DNA of 57,885 nt from Acidimicrobiales bacterium (GTDB taxonomy: Bacteria; Actinomycetota; Acidimicrobiia; Acidimicrobiales; Palsa-688): contig DATLUM010000090.1 in assembly GCA_035533095.1 (NCBI GenBank), positions 1-57,885 on the forward strand, in the 5' to 3' direction. The notes beneath the pieces were generated by a model, which ran no database searches, had not been told where the DNA came from, and saw only the letters and a program-made list of their open reading frames with translations. Below, piece after piece: positions 7,693 to 16,169 of the stretch. Made by a program: the position numbers and the translations under genes. The stretch's first letter is position 1. Each line of letters opens with the position of its first letter.

Positions 7693-9317
7693 GCCGGCGG
7701 GAGACCGCCGCTTGGTGGGAGACGGCGGTGATCTACCAGATCTACCCGCGGTCGTTCTGCGACGCATCGGGCGATGGGGTCGGCGACCTCGAAGGGATCC
7801 GCCGGCACCTCGACCACGTGGCTCGGCTCGGCACGGACGCCATCTGGCTCTCGCCGTTCTTCAAGTCCCCGATGGCCGACTTCGGCTACGACGTCTCGGA
7901 CTACTGCGACGTCGATCCGCTGTTCGGCGACATTGACACCTTCGACCGGCTGGTCCAGCAGGCCCACGAACGGGGGCTCAAGGTGATCGTGGACTTCGTT
8001 CCCAACCACACCAGCGATCGGCACCCCTGGTTCGAGGAGTCGAGGTCCTCGCGGGACAACCCGAAGCACGATTGGTACTACTGGCGGGACGGCAGGACCG
8101 ATGCCGAGGGCGGGTGGGGCCCGCCGGGGTCGGAGGGCAGGATGCCCAACAACTGGCGTGCCGCGTTCCCGGAAGTCGGTGGCAAGGAATTCCCGCCCGC
8201 CTGGACATGGGACCGGCGCAGGGACCAGTTCTACCTGCACCTCTTCTTGGAGGAGCAGCCGGACCTCAATTGGGGCAACCCGGGCGTGCGGGCGGCCATG
8301 GAAGACGTGCTCCGTTTCTGGATGGCCCGCGGCGTGGACGGGTTCCGCATCGACGTCATCCACGGCATCGGCAAGGACCCGGCCCTTCCTGACCTTCCAC
8401 CCAACCTGGCCCCTATCCCGGTGATCGCTCTCAACGACCACCCCTCCGCCCATCCCTACGTCTGCTCCTTGAGGTCGGTGGTCGATACTTGGGAGGAGCC
8501 GCCGCGCCGGATGCTCGTCGGCGAGGTGGTGCTGCCGACCGCCGGCCACACGCTCGCCTACTACGGGACCGCTGCTTTGCCGGAGCTCAACCTGGTGTTC
8601 AACTTCCACCCGCTGCGTGCGCCCTGGCAGGCGTCCGCCTGGCGCCGGCGGGTCCAAGAGGTCGAGGAGATGCTCGGCCCGGGTGGCTGGTGGCCGACCT
8701 GGGTGCTGTCGAACCACGACAATCCCCGCCACCGGACCCGCTACGGCAGCGAGGGGCGTGCCAGAGCAGCCGCGCTCTTGTTGCTGACCCTTCGCGGAAC
8801 GCCCTTCTTGTACGCGGGCGAAGAGCTCGGGCTCGAGGACGCCGAAGTACCGCCCCAACGGTCCGTCGACCCGGGTGGGCGTGACGGCTGCCGTGCACCG
8901 ATCCCGTGGGATGCGACTCCCGCCCACGGCTGGGCCGGCGGGCCGGACCCATGGCTGCCGTGGCCACCCGGTGCCGCCGCAGGAATGAATGTCGCCGACC
9001 AGATGGACGACCCTGACTCCGTGCTGCACCTCTACAGGCGCATCCTCGTGGCACGCAAGGCGTCCCCGGCGCTCCTTCACGGGACGTTTCGCTGGATCGA
9101 GTCCCCACAAGACACCCTCGCCTACACCCGGGAATCAGGCGGCGACACCCGCCTCGTGGTGATCAACTTCGGTGACCGAGAGGTGAAGGTCGGCCTCCCT
9201 GAGGGGTGCTGGAACCTACAGGTCCGTACCGGCCGCGGATCGGGTCCGGATGTCGCAGATCACCTCGTGCTTCGTGGCGAAGAAGCCGCTTTGCTGGTCG
9301 AGCGAACCGGCAGCTAG
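7689..9317 (+). CDS. GH13 alpha-glucosidase / oligo-1,6-glucosidase-type
   Basis: 542-aa cytoplasmic (beta/alpha)8 glycoside hydrolase releasing glucose from short alpha-glucans or sucrose-like oligosaccharides. The start is typical of the family ([15 protein letters not shown]). Conserved regions: DFVPNHTSD (region I), GFRIDVIHG with the nucleophile Asp about 222 (II), LVGEVVLP with acid/base Glu about 279 (III), and LSNHDNPRH with the transition-state Asp about 344 (IV). The TTG start overlaps the upstream stop. The stop overlaps the convergent rnd stop (shared CTAG). No sugar transporter or LacI regulator is nearby, so the physiological substrate is unclear. Confidence 0.93.
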   Translation: MSRRETAAWWETAVIYQIYPRSFCDASGDGVGDLEGIRRHLDHVARLGTDAIWLSPFFKSPMADFGYDVSDYCDVDPLFGDIDTFDRLVQQAHERGLKVIVDFVPNHTSDRHPWFEESRSSRDNPKHDWYYWRDGRTDAEGGWGPPGSEGRMPNNWRAAFPEVGGKEFPPAWTWDRRRDQFYLHLFLEEQPDLNWGNPGVRAAMEDVLRFWMARGVDGFRIDVIHGIGKDPALPDLPPNLAPIPVIALNDHPSAHPYVCSLRSVVDTWEEPPRRMLVGEVVLPTAGHTLAYYGTAALPELNLVFNFHPLRAPWQASAWRRRVQEVEEMLGPGGWWPTWVLSNHDNPRHRTRYGSEGRARAAALLLLTLRGTPFLYAGEELGLEDAEVPPQRSVDPGGRDGCRAPIPWDATPAHGWAGGPDPWLPWPPGAAAGMNVADQMDDPDSVLHLYRRILVARKASPALLHGTFRWIESPQDTLAYTRESGGDTRLVVINFGDREVKVGLPEGCWNLQVRTGRGSGPDVADHLVLRGEEAALLVERTGS

Positions 9318-10504
9318 GCCCGATCACTACCGGACGCGTCGCCCAACGGCCGGCCGGATCGCTCCTCGAGGACCAGGCGGCCGCCCCCGTCGAACGCCAA
9401 CGACGCCTCGCCCGCCATCAACGACCTCAGCCCTCGCGCCACCATCTCCCGCCTCCAACCTCTCGACAGCCGACCTTCAGGGTCGCCCCTGACCAACGCG
9501 GCGACGTCGCCTCGTGTGGCGACGAGCGTCGCGTCGATTCGCTGATCCCTTGCCACCTGCGCGATCCACGCCATGAGCAGCGAAACGGACGCTCGCACTT
9601 CCTTGGGCACGTCGTCAGCGGGCGGCAGCGCCAACCGGTCGGCGGGCAGCGACTTGCCGCGCTCGATCGCGTCCAATATCTCGGCCAGGACATCCTGGCG
9701 AAGGGTCCGCCCTTCCAGACCTCGCACCTCCGATAGTGCCTTGGCGTTGGCGGGCGGTCGGTGTGCGATCGCCGTGACGGCCAGGTCGGGCAGAACCGTT
9801 CGGACCGGGTGGTCGGTCGCCTGCGCTCGCCTCTCCCTCCACGCCGCCACCTCCTGCGCCACCCCGCGCGCTGACCCGCGCAACGACCTGGCATCGCGCA
9901 GCTTCCACCATGCCTTCGACGGATCGCCGGGGCCATGAGGCCTCGTTCTCAGCATCTCGCACTCCTCCTCCGCCCAAGCGAGCCGCCCGTCGCGGCGCAA
10001 CTCTCCGGAGATCGCGTCCGCCAGCTGGATGAGGTTCTCGACGTCAGCAGCCGCGTACGCGAGTTGCGAATCGGTAAGAGGTCGCCGGCGCCAGTCCGTC
10101 AACCGGTCGCCTTTCGGCACGTCGGCTCCGAGGAAGGTACGTGAGAGCGTGGCCAGGCTGGCCGATCCCTGTCCCGCGAAGCCGGCAGCCACCTGGGTGT
10201 CGAACAGGCGCGATGGCAGCCGGCCGCACGCCCGCTCGAGCACCTCGAGGTCCTGGTCGGCGGCGTGGGCGATCATGACGCCGGGGCCGGCCAGTACCTC
10301 GGCGAACGGGGCGATGTCCACTGCTTGAGGGTCGATCACGGTCACCCCTCCCGACGGCCCGTTCCAAGCGACCTGTACGAGAGCGAGTTGGGGCCAGTAG
10401 GTGCGCTCCCGGTGGAACTCGGTGTCGAGCGCATAGCGATCGGCGGTGCGCAGCCGAGAGACCGCCGACTCGAGATCCGTGGGGGTGGTGACGAGCTCGT
10501 GGAT
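9314..10504 (-). CDS. rnd: Ribonuclease D, apparent AUC start codon
   Basis: 3'-5' exoribonuclease of the DEDD group, about 396 aa, for tRNA and stable RNA 3'-end trimming. Exonuclease motif I (ALDTEFHRE, Asp27/Glu29), motif II (AHAADQDLEVL) and motif III (YAAADVENL) are present, followed by two HRDC-like regions. The first ATG/GTG/TTG in frame is GTG 10345, which would delete motif I. The frame is open upstream to a TGA beside the flavin reductase stop, and AGGAG (overlapping that gene's TAG) sits seven bases before an ATC codon at 10504-10502. I therefore place the start there, giving M-HELVTTPTDLESAV, the expected RNase D N-terminus. Confidence 0.85.
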   Translation of the reverse strand: MHELVTTPTDLESAVSRLRTADRYALDTEFHRERTYWPQLALVQVAWNGPSGGVTVIDPQAVDIAPFAEVLAGPGVMIAHAADQDLEVLERACGRLPSRLFDTQVAAGFAGQGSASLATLSRTFLGADVPKGDRLTDWRRRPLTDSQLAYAAADVENLIQLADAISGELRRDGRLAWAEEECEMLRTRPHGPGDPSKAWWKLRDARSLRGSARGVAQEVAAWRERRAQATDHPVRTVLPDLAVTAIAHRPPANAKALSEVRGLEGRTLRQDVLAEILDAIERGKSLPADRLALPPADDVPKEVRASVSLLMAWIAQVARDQRIDATLVATRGDVAALVRGDPEGRLSRGWRREMVARGLRSLMAGEASLAFDGGGRLVLEERSGRPLGDASGSDRA

Positions 10505-10514
10505 AGCGGAACTC

Positions 10515-11057
10515 CTAGCCGCCGTAGCTCATCCGGGTGTCCTCCATGCGGAGGATCTCGGTGCCGTCGCCGACGTCGCCACCGCAGTCGACTACCTCGC
10601 CGGCGAAGACCGTGTGACTCGTGAAGTCGAGCGTGCTCCTCACTTCGCAGTCGAGCCAGGCCGCCGCTTGCTCGAGGATGGGGGCACCGGTGGAGGCGGC
10701 GCGCACAGCGAACCCGGCAAGGTTGGCGGCATCGCCGCCGTCGTCGAGGGGCTTCACGAACTTGCGGACGATGGCACGGTCGGCGCGGCCGATGATGTTG
10801 AGGGAAAAGACGCCGCCGTCGCGCACGAGAGCGTGAGTCACGGCCTCATGCTCGATGCTCACAGCGACGATCTTCGGGTCGGTCGCGACTTGCATCCCCC
10901 AGTTCAGTGTCATCAGGTTGCGGCGCCCGGCATGGACGCTTCCCAGCACGAACAGCCCGCTCGGCATCGACCACAGAACCCGCCTGCGAACCCGGTCGTA
11001 CTCCTCGGGGTCGACGCCTCGGGGAAAGGGCCCGACGAGAGCGTGCTCATTTGCCAC
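10515..11057 (-). CDS. Flavin reductase-like FMN-binding protein
   Basis: 180-aa protein of the flavin reductase (split-barrel, flavoredoxin) family, probably binding FMN and reducing free flavin or acting as the reductase of a two-component monooxygenase. Typical features are the N-terminal VLWSMPSGLFVLGS strand, NLMTLNWGMQVATDPK, SIEHEAVTHALVRDGGVFSLN, and a C-terminal SHTVFAGEVVDC. The GTG start follows a TAGTCT -10 box by six bases. Its TAG stop contributes to the Shine-Dalgarno of rnd, so rnd is likely coupled to it. No monooxygenase partner is adjacent. Confidence 0.85.
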   Translation of the reverse strand: MANEHALVGPFPRGVDPEEYDRVRRRVLWSMPSGLFVLGSVHAGRRNLMTLNWGMQVATDPKIVAVSIEHEAVTHALVRDGGVFSLNIIGRADRAIVRKFVKPLDDGGDAANLAGFAVRAASTGAPILEQAAAWLDCEVRSTLDFTSHTVFAGEVVDCGGDVGDGTEILRMEDTRMSYGG

Positions 11058-11063
11058 CCGCAG

Positions 11064-11069
11064 AGACTA
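11064..11069 (-). promoter_or_regulatory. -10 box (TAGTCT) of leaderless flavin reductase gene
   Basis: TAGTCT on the minus strand ends six bases before the GTG at 11057. Its TAG is at the same time the stop codon of the upstream DUF3151 gene, so the promoter begins inside that gene's end. Confidence 0.55.
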
Positions 11070-11516
11070 CCGGTCCGAACTGGACCATTCCGGATCGAGC
11101 TGGCGCAGGAACAGCGAGCAGCGTTGCGCCTCTGGCTCCTCGCCGATGGATTCGGCAGCCGCCCTCAACGCATCGAGAGCGCTCAGGAACCCGCGGTTAG
11201 ATTCGTGCGTCCAGCGCACGTAACCGGACCCTTTCCATCCCGCAGCCCGTAGCGCGTCGAGACCGCGGTGGTAACCCACGCGTGCGTAGGCGTACGCCTC
11301 GACGTCGTCACGGGCGAGGCCGGCCAACGCAGCCCACCCGTCCAGGTACGTCGGATCGCTGGCGACGACAGCCGCGACCGCGGCGCGGCGCTCGTCCTCC
11401 GGGGATCCCAACGCCTGCAGCAACGACGCAACCTGCTCCGGAGAGCGCTCCGGAAGGACGGTCTCCGGGGGACCGGACGAGAGGTTCACTGGGGGATTGT
11501 CAGCCATGCCCTGCAT
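11067..11516 (-). CDS. DUF3151 family protein
   Basis: 149-aa soluble protein of an actinobacterial family of unknown function. Conserved stretches include PETVLPERSPEQVASLL, YLDGWAALAGLA, YAYARVGYHRGLDALRAAGW and GYVRWTHESNRGFLSALDALR, which read as TPR-like helices. A second ATG at 11507 (MADNPPVN) could be the real start. It is divergent from the HIT-GNAT gene with only about 20-30 bases between. Its stop codon lies within the promoter of the next gene. Confidence 0.85.
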   Translation of the reverse strand: MQGMADNPPVNLSSGPPETVLPERSPEQVASLLQALGSPEDERRAAVAAVVASDPTYLDGWAALAGLARDDVEAYAYARVGYHRGLDALRAAGWKGSGYVRWTHESNRGFLSALDALRAAAESIGEEPEAQRCSLFLRQLDPEWSSSDR

Positions 11517-11537
11517 CGTCGCGCGACGCTTGCGCCC

Positions 11538-12449
11538 GTGACCGAATCCCCGTGCCTGTTCGACCGGATACTCGACGGATCAGCCCCGGCTCATACGGTG
11601 CTCGACGAGGCGACCGTCGCCGGCTTCCTGGACGTGCGGCCGGTCTTCAAGGGTCACACCCTCGTGGTGCCGCGCACACACGTCGAAACGGTCGCCGACC
11701 TCGGCCGCGGCGTTCTCGGGGAACTGATGGAAGCCGGACGCCGCGTCGCAGCCGCGCAGCGGACCGCGCTCGGCTGCACCGGCACCTTGTTCGCCCTCAA
11801 CGACATCGTCAGCCAGAGCGTCCCCCACGTCCACCTGCACGTCGTTCCTCGAACCCGCGGGGACGGCCTTCGCGGGTTCATGTGGCCCCGCACCAAGTAC
11901 GCCGACGAAGCCGAAGCGGCTGCCACGGCTTCGAGCATCCGGCGGGCCCTCGATGCGGTTACGAGCACCCCGCAGCAGCCCGAGGAGCAGGTGGCGCCAG
12001 ATCAGGTTCTCGTGCGTGACGCCCTCCCCGTAGACACCGCGAGGTTGGCGCAGCTTCTCGCCGGCGGAACCCTGCGGGCCGTTGAGGACCCCTCGGACCC
12101 GGCGGCTTACGAGCCTGCCCTCGCGGAGATCTTGGCCGCTGGCAACGCCACGATCCTCGTCGCCGAAGTGGGTGGACGGGTGATGGGCATGTGCCAGCTG
12201 ATCTGGTTCAGGCACCTGCAGGAGAGGGGCGGGCTATGCGCCGAGCTCGAATCGGTGCACGTCGACGCGGCCATGCGAAGCCACGGCGTCGGGGGGATCC
12301 TCGTCGAAGCCGCGGTGAGCAGGGCCGAGGCACTGGGCTGCTACAGGATTCAGCTCACCAGCCACCGCTCCCGCGTGGACGCGCGCCGCTTCTACGAGCG
12401 TCACGGCTTCGAGCCGTCACACGTCGGGTTCAAGCGCTATCTACCCTGA
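11538..12449 (+). CDS. HIT-domain hydrolase fused to GNAT acetyltransferase
   Basis: 303-aa two-domain protein. Residues about 1-140 form a HIT nucleotide hydrolase/transferase of the Hint/Fhit type: CLFDRILDG start, KGHTLVVPRTHVET, and the catalytic triad HVHLHVV (His 97, 99, 101). After a Gln/Pro linker, residues about 157-303 form a GNAT N-acetyltransferase with the acetyl-CoA loop RSHGVGGILVEAAV and the closing RRFYERHGFEPS. Both domains look intact. The GTG start follows the DUF3151 promoter region directly. HIT proteins act on nucleoside phosphoramidates or dinucleotides and GNATs acylate amines, so a linked reaction is possible but inferred. Confidence 0.9.
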   Translation: MTESPCLFDRILDGSAPAHTVLDEATVAGFLDVRPVFKGHTLVVPRTHVETVADLGRGVLGELMEAGRRVAAAQRTALGCTGTLFALNDIVSQSVPHVHLHVVPRTRGDGLRGFMWPRTKYADEAEAAATASSIRRALDAVTSTPQQPEEQVAPDQVLVRDALPVDTARLAQLLAGGTLRAVEDPSDPAAYEPALAEILAAGNATILVAEVGGRVMGMCQLIWFRHLQERGGLCAELESVHVDAAMRSHGVGGILVEAAVSRAEALGCYRIQLTSHRSRVDARRFYERHGFEPSHVGFKRYLP

Positions 12450-12475
12450 ACGTTCTGCCACGGCGGAGAGGCGGC

Positions 12476-13753
12476 CTAGCTCTCGACCACGAGCACGTGC
12501 TGGTTGGCCTTGCCTTTGCGTATGACGATCCAGCGGCCGTGGAGCGCGTCCTTGACGCTGAGGGATCGCTCCTCGTCGATCCTGTGGCCGTTCACGTATA
12601 CCGAACCCTGCGACAACAGCTGGCGGGCTTCGCGGCGCGACGAGGCGAGGCCGGACTCGATCAGCGCGTCGACGACCGGCACTCCCGTTTCGAGGGTGGA
12701 TCCGGCGAGCGAAGTTGTCGGCGCGTCGGCGAGCACGCTGTCCAATGTCTTTGCGTCCAAACCTGAGATCGCGTCGGTGAATAGAACCGCCGCGGCCTCC
12801 TCGGCCCGCCGTGCCTCGTCTGGACCGTGGATCATCGAGGTCACCTCTCGAGCGAGCGCACGTTGTGCCTCGCGGCGCTCGGGATGATCGGTCGTCGCGG
12901 CGTCGAGCTCTTCGATCCGGGGGCGGGGCAGGAAGGTGAACCGCCGGAGGTAGTGGCCCGCGTCGGCGTCGCTGCTTCGAAGCCAGAACTGAAAGAAGGC
13001 ATACGGGGATGTCCGCTTAGGGTCCAGCCAGACGTTTCCCGACTCGGTCTTGCCGAACTTGGTGCCGTCGGCCTTGGTGACGAGAGGAGACGTCAGGCCG
13101 AACGCCTTCACGCCTCGCCGGCGGCGGATCAGGTCGACCCCTTCGGTGATGTTGCCCCACTGGTCGCTGCCGCCGAGCTGCATTTCGCAGCCGTACCGGT
13201 CGTGCAGTTCGAGGAAGTCCCACGCCTGGAGGAGCATGTAACTGAATTCGGTGAACGAGAGGCCTTGTTCGCGCCCTTCCAGCCGTTCCCTCACGGAATC
13301 CTTGCGCACCATCTCGTTGACGCTGAAGAGCTTCCCGACGTCGCGCAGAAAGTCGAGCAGGTTGGCTTGTCCAAGCCAGTCGGCGTTGTCCGCGAGGATG
13401 GCGCCGCTGTTTCCTCCCACGTCGAGGAATCGCCCCATCTGCTCGGCGATGCCCGCCTTGTTGGCCTCCAGCTCGTCACGACCCAGCAGCTGCCGTTCCT
13501 CGCTCTTCCCGCTGGGATCCCCGATCATCCCCGTCCCTCCGCCGAGCAGCGCGATCGGGCGATGCCCGGCCTCTTGGAACCGGCGGAGCATCGCGAGTTG
13601 CTGGAGGCTACCGACATGAAGGCTGTCGGCAGTCGGGTCGAAGCCGATGTAGAGGACGACAGGGCCGCCCTCCAGCCGTTGGGGGATCGCTTCGTGGTCA
13701 GTCAGCTGGTGGACGAGGCCGCGCCAGGCGAGGTCGTCTAGCAATGAGGGCAC
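12476..13753 (-). CDS. tyrS: Tyrosyl-tRNA synthetase
   Basis: 425-aa class I synthetase charging tRNA-Tyr. The Rossmann domain has IGFDPTADSLHVGSL (HIGH-like motif), GGGTGMIGDPSGKSEER, the tyrosine/ATP site EFSYMLLQAWDF and LGGSDQWGN, and the KMSKS-like KFGKT. The C-terminus is an S4 RNA-binding domain (SRREARQLLSQGSVYVNGHR). The GTG start places the conserved helix MPSLLDDLAWRGLVHQ at the N-terminus; CAGTCT six bases upstream may be a weak leaderless -10. It lies downstream of the GGDEF gene's stop region on the opposite side of a 45-base gap. Confidence 0.96.
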   Translation of the reverse strand: MPSLLDDLAWRGLVHQLTDHEAIPQRLEGGPVVLYIGFDPTADSLHVGSLQQLAMLRRFQEAGHRPIALLGGGTGMIGDPSGKSEERQLLGRDELEANKAGIAEQMGRFLDVGGNSGAILADNADWLGQANLLDFLRDVGKLFSVNEMVRKDSVRERLEGREQGLSFTEFSYMLLQAWDFLELHDRYGCEMQLGGSDQWGNITEGVDLIRRRRGVKAFGLTSPLVTKADGTKFGKTESGNVWLDPKRTSPYAFFQFWLRSSDADAGHYLRRFTFLPRPRIEELDAATTDHPERREAQRALAREVTSMIHGPDEARRAEEAAAVLFTDAISGLDAKTLDSVLADAPTTSLAGSTLETGVPVVDALIESGLASSRREARQLLSQGSVYVNGHRIDEERSLSVKDALHGRWIVIRKGKANQHVLVVES

Positions 13754-13798
13754 GATCTCAGACTGCCACGCCGGCAGCGAGGACCCTGTTCCTTTGCT

Positions 13799-15412
13799 TT
13801 AGTTGCCGCTCGCCAGCCTGTCCCCGTTGGCGTGGCGGTCCGAGAGCGTGTACCTGTCACGACCTGAGCGCTTCGACGTGAAAAGCGCGTCGTCAGCTGC
13901 GGCCACGAGCTCCATCGGGGAGGACGCGTTCGCCGGCAGCGACGCCACGCCGGCGCTCACCGTCATACCCTCCAACTCCGCGGAGGAACGCAACGCGGCC
14001 ATCACCCTGCTGACCACATGGACCGCGTCAGAGGCTTCGCAGCGCGGCAGGATCACAGCGAACTCCTCACCGCCATAGCGGGCGACGAGGTCCATGTCGC
14101 GCACCGCCTCGGACAGGACGCCGGCGAAGCCGCGAAGCACCTCGTCACCGGCCAGGTGGCCGCGGGTGTCGTTGATCGCCTTGAAGTGGTCGATGTCGAA
14201 GATCACGAGACTGAGTGGCTCCCTCGAGCGCTCGCTCCGGTTCACCTCACGTGTCAGCACAGCGTCGAATTCGCGACGGTTCGCAACCCCCGTGAGGCCG
14301 TCGACCGCAGCGAGGCGTTCCCGTTCTGCGAGGAGCCGGGCGTTGCGGACAGCCAGTTCTGCGTGCCAGACGAACTGTCCGAGCATGAGCACCACGCGCT
14401 TTGGTAGCCGCGAGGTGAGCGGATTGCCGCCGTGCTCGGCCATCACGATGCCCAACTGACCGCCGTCCAGGTGGGTCGGCACGACCACCACGTTGCGCGC
14501 ATTCGGCAGCAGGTACGCGGCAACCGGGTCGTCGTCGTGGCTCAGGTGGCGCACCAGCACCGGCTCCCGGGCGGACCACGCCGCGATCGCGACTGCGTCG
14601 GTTCGGGCGGCGTCGGGCACCTTGACGGGCAGCGGAGAAGACGACTGTGACGCGATGGTAAGCCCGGTGGGCCTGCTCCCCCTGTACCACCACACGGCTG
14701 CCCGCCGGAAGCCGAAGGCCTTCATCAAGGACCGCAGCAGAGCGGAGAAGATCTCGTCCTCACGCGAGAGAACTTCGATCTCACCCGCGAGCTCCGCCAG
14801 ATTGGCGAGCTCGCTCTTGCTGCGGCGAAGCTCCCGTTCGCTGACACTCGAGAAGAATGCGGTACACAGCGCCACGGCCCAGAAGCCCATGATGGCGAGA
14901 GCGGTTTGACCCGCGGGCGGCGCTGCGACGAAGCGAACGCCAAGCAGCGAACCGACCCTTCCCGACAGGGAGAGCGTCGGGATCAGCAGGAACAGGAACG
15001 AATCCCACAGCGCCATTCGCAGGCCTGCGCGTTCGCTCACCAGGAGCGTGACGGCGATCAGTTGGACCGCGAAAAGGATCACCAACTGGCTGCGGGGCCC
15101 ACCCGAGGGTGTGGTGACGATGGCCAGGTAGACGGCGTCGATCGGGAGGACCGCCCGCTGCAACTCCATCCTCCCGGTACGGCCTTTGCGCCGGTACCAC
15201 TCGGCACCGGCGACGATGCTCAGGTACCCGGCGCTGAAAGGCCCGACGTCGGCGATGTCGAACCCGACCTGCCCGGTCGAGAAGATGGCTGTGAGCAACG
15301 TGAACGCGATAATCCCGAGACGGACGAGCAGGAGCAGCCCGAGCCGTTCCTCGAGACTGGCAAGGTCCGTCGAAGACCTCTCGGTATGTGTCAGGTCGGG
15401 TCGGACGTTCAC
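13799..15412 (-). CDS. Membrane-bound diguanylate cyclase (6TM-GAF-GGDEF)
   Basis: 537-aa enzyme expected to make cyclic di-GMP. About six hydrophobic segments span residues 25-180, then a GAF-like region runs to about 355, joined by a coiled stretch (NARLLAERERLAAVDGLTGV) to a C-terminal GGDEF domain. The active site is GGEEF, with the upstream DIDHFKAINDTRGHLAGDEVL, so it should be catalytic. I do not see an RxxD inhibitory site at the usual position. Its GTG overlaps the stop of the upstream gene (GTGA), making the two translationally coupled. Cyclic di-GMP often controls type IV pili, and pilus genes lie at the far end of the window, but a link is only inferred. Confidence 0.92.
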   Translation of the reverse strand: MNVRPDLTHTERSSTDLASLEERLGLLLLVRLGIIAFTLLTAIFSTGQVGFDIADVGPFSAGYLSIVAGAEWYRRKGRTGRMELQRAVLPIDAVYLAIVTTPSGGPRSQLVILFAVQLIAVTLLVSERAGLRMALWDSFLFLLIPTLSLSGRVGSLLGVRFVAAPPAGQTALAIMGFWAVALCTAFFSSVSERELRRSKSELANLAELAGEIEVLSREDEIFSALLRSLMKAFGFRRAAVWWYRGSRPTGLTIASQSSSPLPVKVPDAARTDAVAIAAWSAREPVLVRHLSHDDDPVAAYLLPNARNVVVVPTHLDGGQLGIVMAEHGGNPLTSRLPKRVVLMLGQFVWHAELAVRNARLLAERERLAAVDGLTGVANRREFDAVLTREVNRSERSREPLSLVIFDIDHFKAINDTRGHLAGDEVLRGFAGVLSEAVRDMDLVARYGGEEFAVILPRCEASDAVHVVSRVMAALRSSAELEGMTVSAGVASLPANASSPMELVAAADDALFTSKRSGRDRYTLSDRHANGDRLASGN

Positions 15413-16110
15413 GAGAACCCCACGGTGTCGTCGTCGCCCCGTTCAGGGGCCCGTGACACCTTGGGGTCCCGCCGGTCGACCAGAGCCTGGAGAAGTACGA
15501 AGAGCAGTACCGCCGCCCCGAAGAGCATCGGGATGCGAAGATCGACCGCGGCCTGGAGGGAGACGCCCTGCCAGCCCCCGGACGACAGGATCATCGGTTC
15601 GCCTTCGATGGCCGCCGGTTGCGGCGCAGCTTTCGCCGGAGGAGATGCCGCCGGGAGCGCGACTGCGGGTAGAGACGTCTTATGGAAAAGCCCGGCCGCG
15701 GTCGCGACGACCTTCGACCCTGCTGCGACGGGCGGCAGGGGTTGCGGAGCAGGTGACGGTGCCGTGGTAGCGAGCATGGAGGCATCGCCTGGTGAGGGCG
15801 GGTTGGTCGAGTTCAGGCTGGCAGCGTGGACACCCTTGCCGGGACTCTGCACCCCAGCGTCTCCCGACCCTTGGGGCATGGTCGCGGCGCGTGTGGCGGT
15901 AGCCGAGTGGGGCGCCCCGTGACCCCGGCCGTGACCTTGCGCGTCGGCTCCGTGTGCCGCCCGAGGCCCTCCGTGAGGAGCCGCGAAGGCAGGCACACCG
16001 CCAAAGCTTGCGAGAGCGATCGACAAGGCCACAAAAGTGCCTGCTCCGACGCCGCGCCGCAGTACGGTCCGCGTGGAATGTCGTCCCCCCGGTGCAGAGA
16101 AAGACAGCAC
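15409..16110 (-). CDS. Exported Ala/Pro/His-rich protein with C-terminal anchor, unknown
   Basis: 233-aa protein. The N-terminus has a basic stretch and a hydrophobic signal (ALSIALASFGGVPAFA) with a probable AxA cleavage. The middle is low-complexity (His/Gly/Ala, then Pro/Ala/Ser). Near the C-terminus a single membrane helix, MLFGAAVLLFVLLQALV, is followed by a charged tail with RRDPKVSRAPERGDDD. So most of it would sit outside the membrane. It is coupled by a GTGA overlap to the diguanylate cyclase, suggesting an outside-facing partner of that enzyme. A GAGAG sequence eight bases before the GTG supports this start over longer versions. Family not recognised. Confidence 0.75.
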   Translation of the reverse strand: MLSFSAPGGRHSTRTVLRRGVGAGTFVALSIALASFGGVPAFAAPHGGPRAAHGADAQGHGRGHGAPHSATATRAATMPQGSGDAGVQSPGKGVHAASLNSTNPPSPGDASMLATTAPSPAPQPLPPVAAGSKVVATAAGLFHKTSLPAVALPAASPPAKAAPQPAAIEGEPMILSSGGWQGVSLQAAVDLRIPMLFGAAVLLFVLLQALVDRRDPKVSRAPERGDDDTVGFS

Positions 16111-16169
16111 TATCGGATCTCTCGGCAGCAGGAGCGGCGGACTTGAGCGCTTCCTGCCAAAATCTCCCA

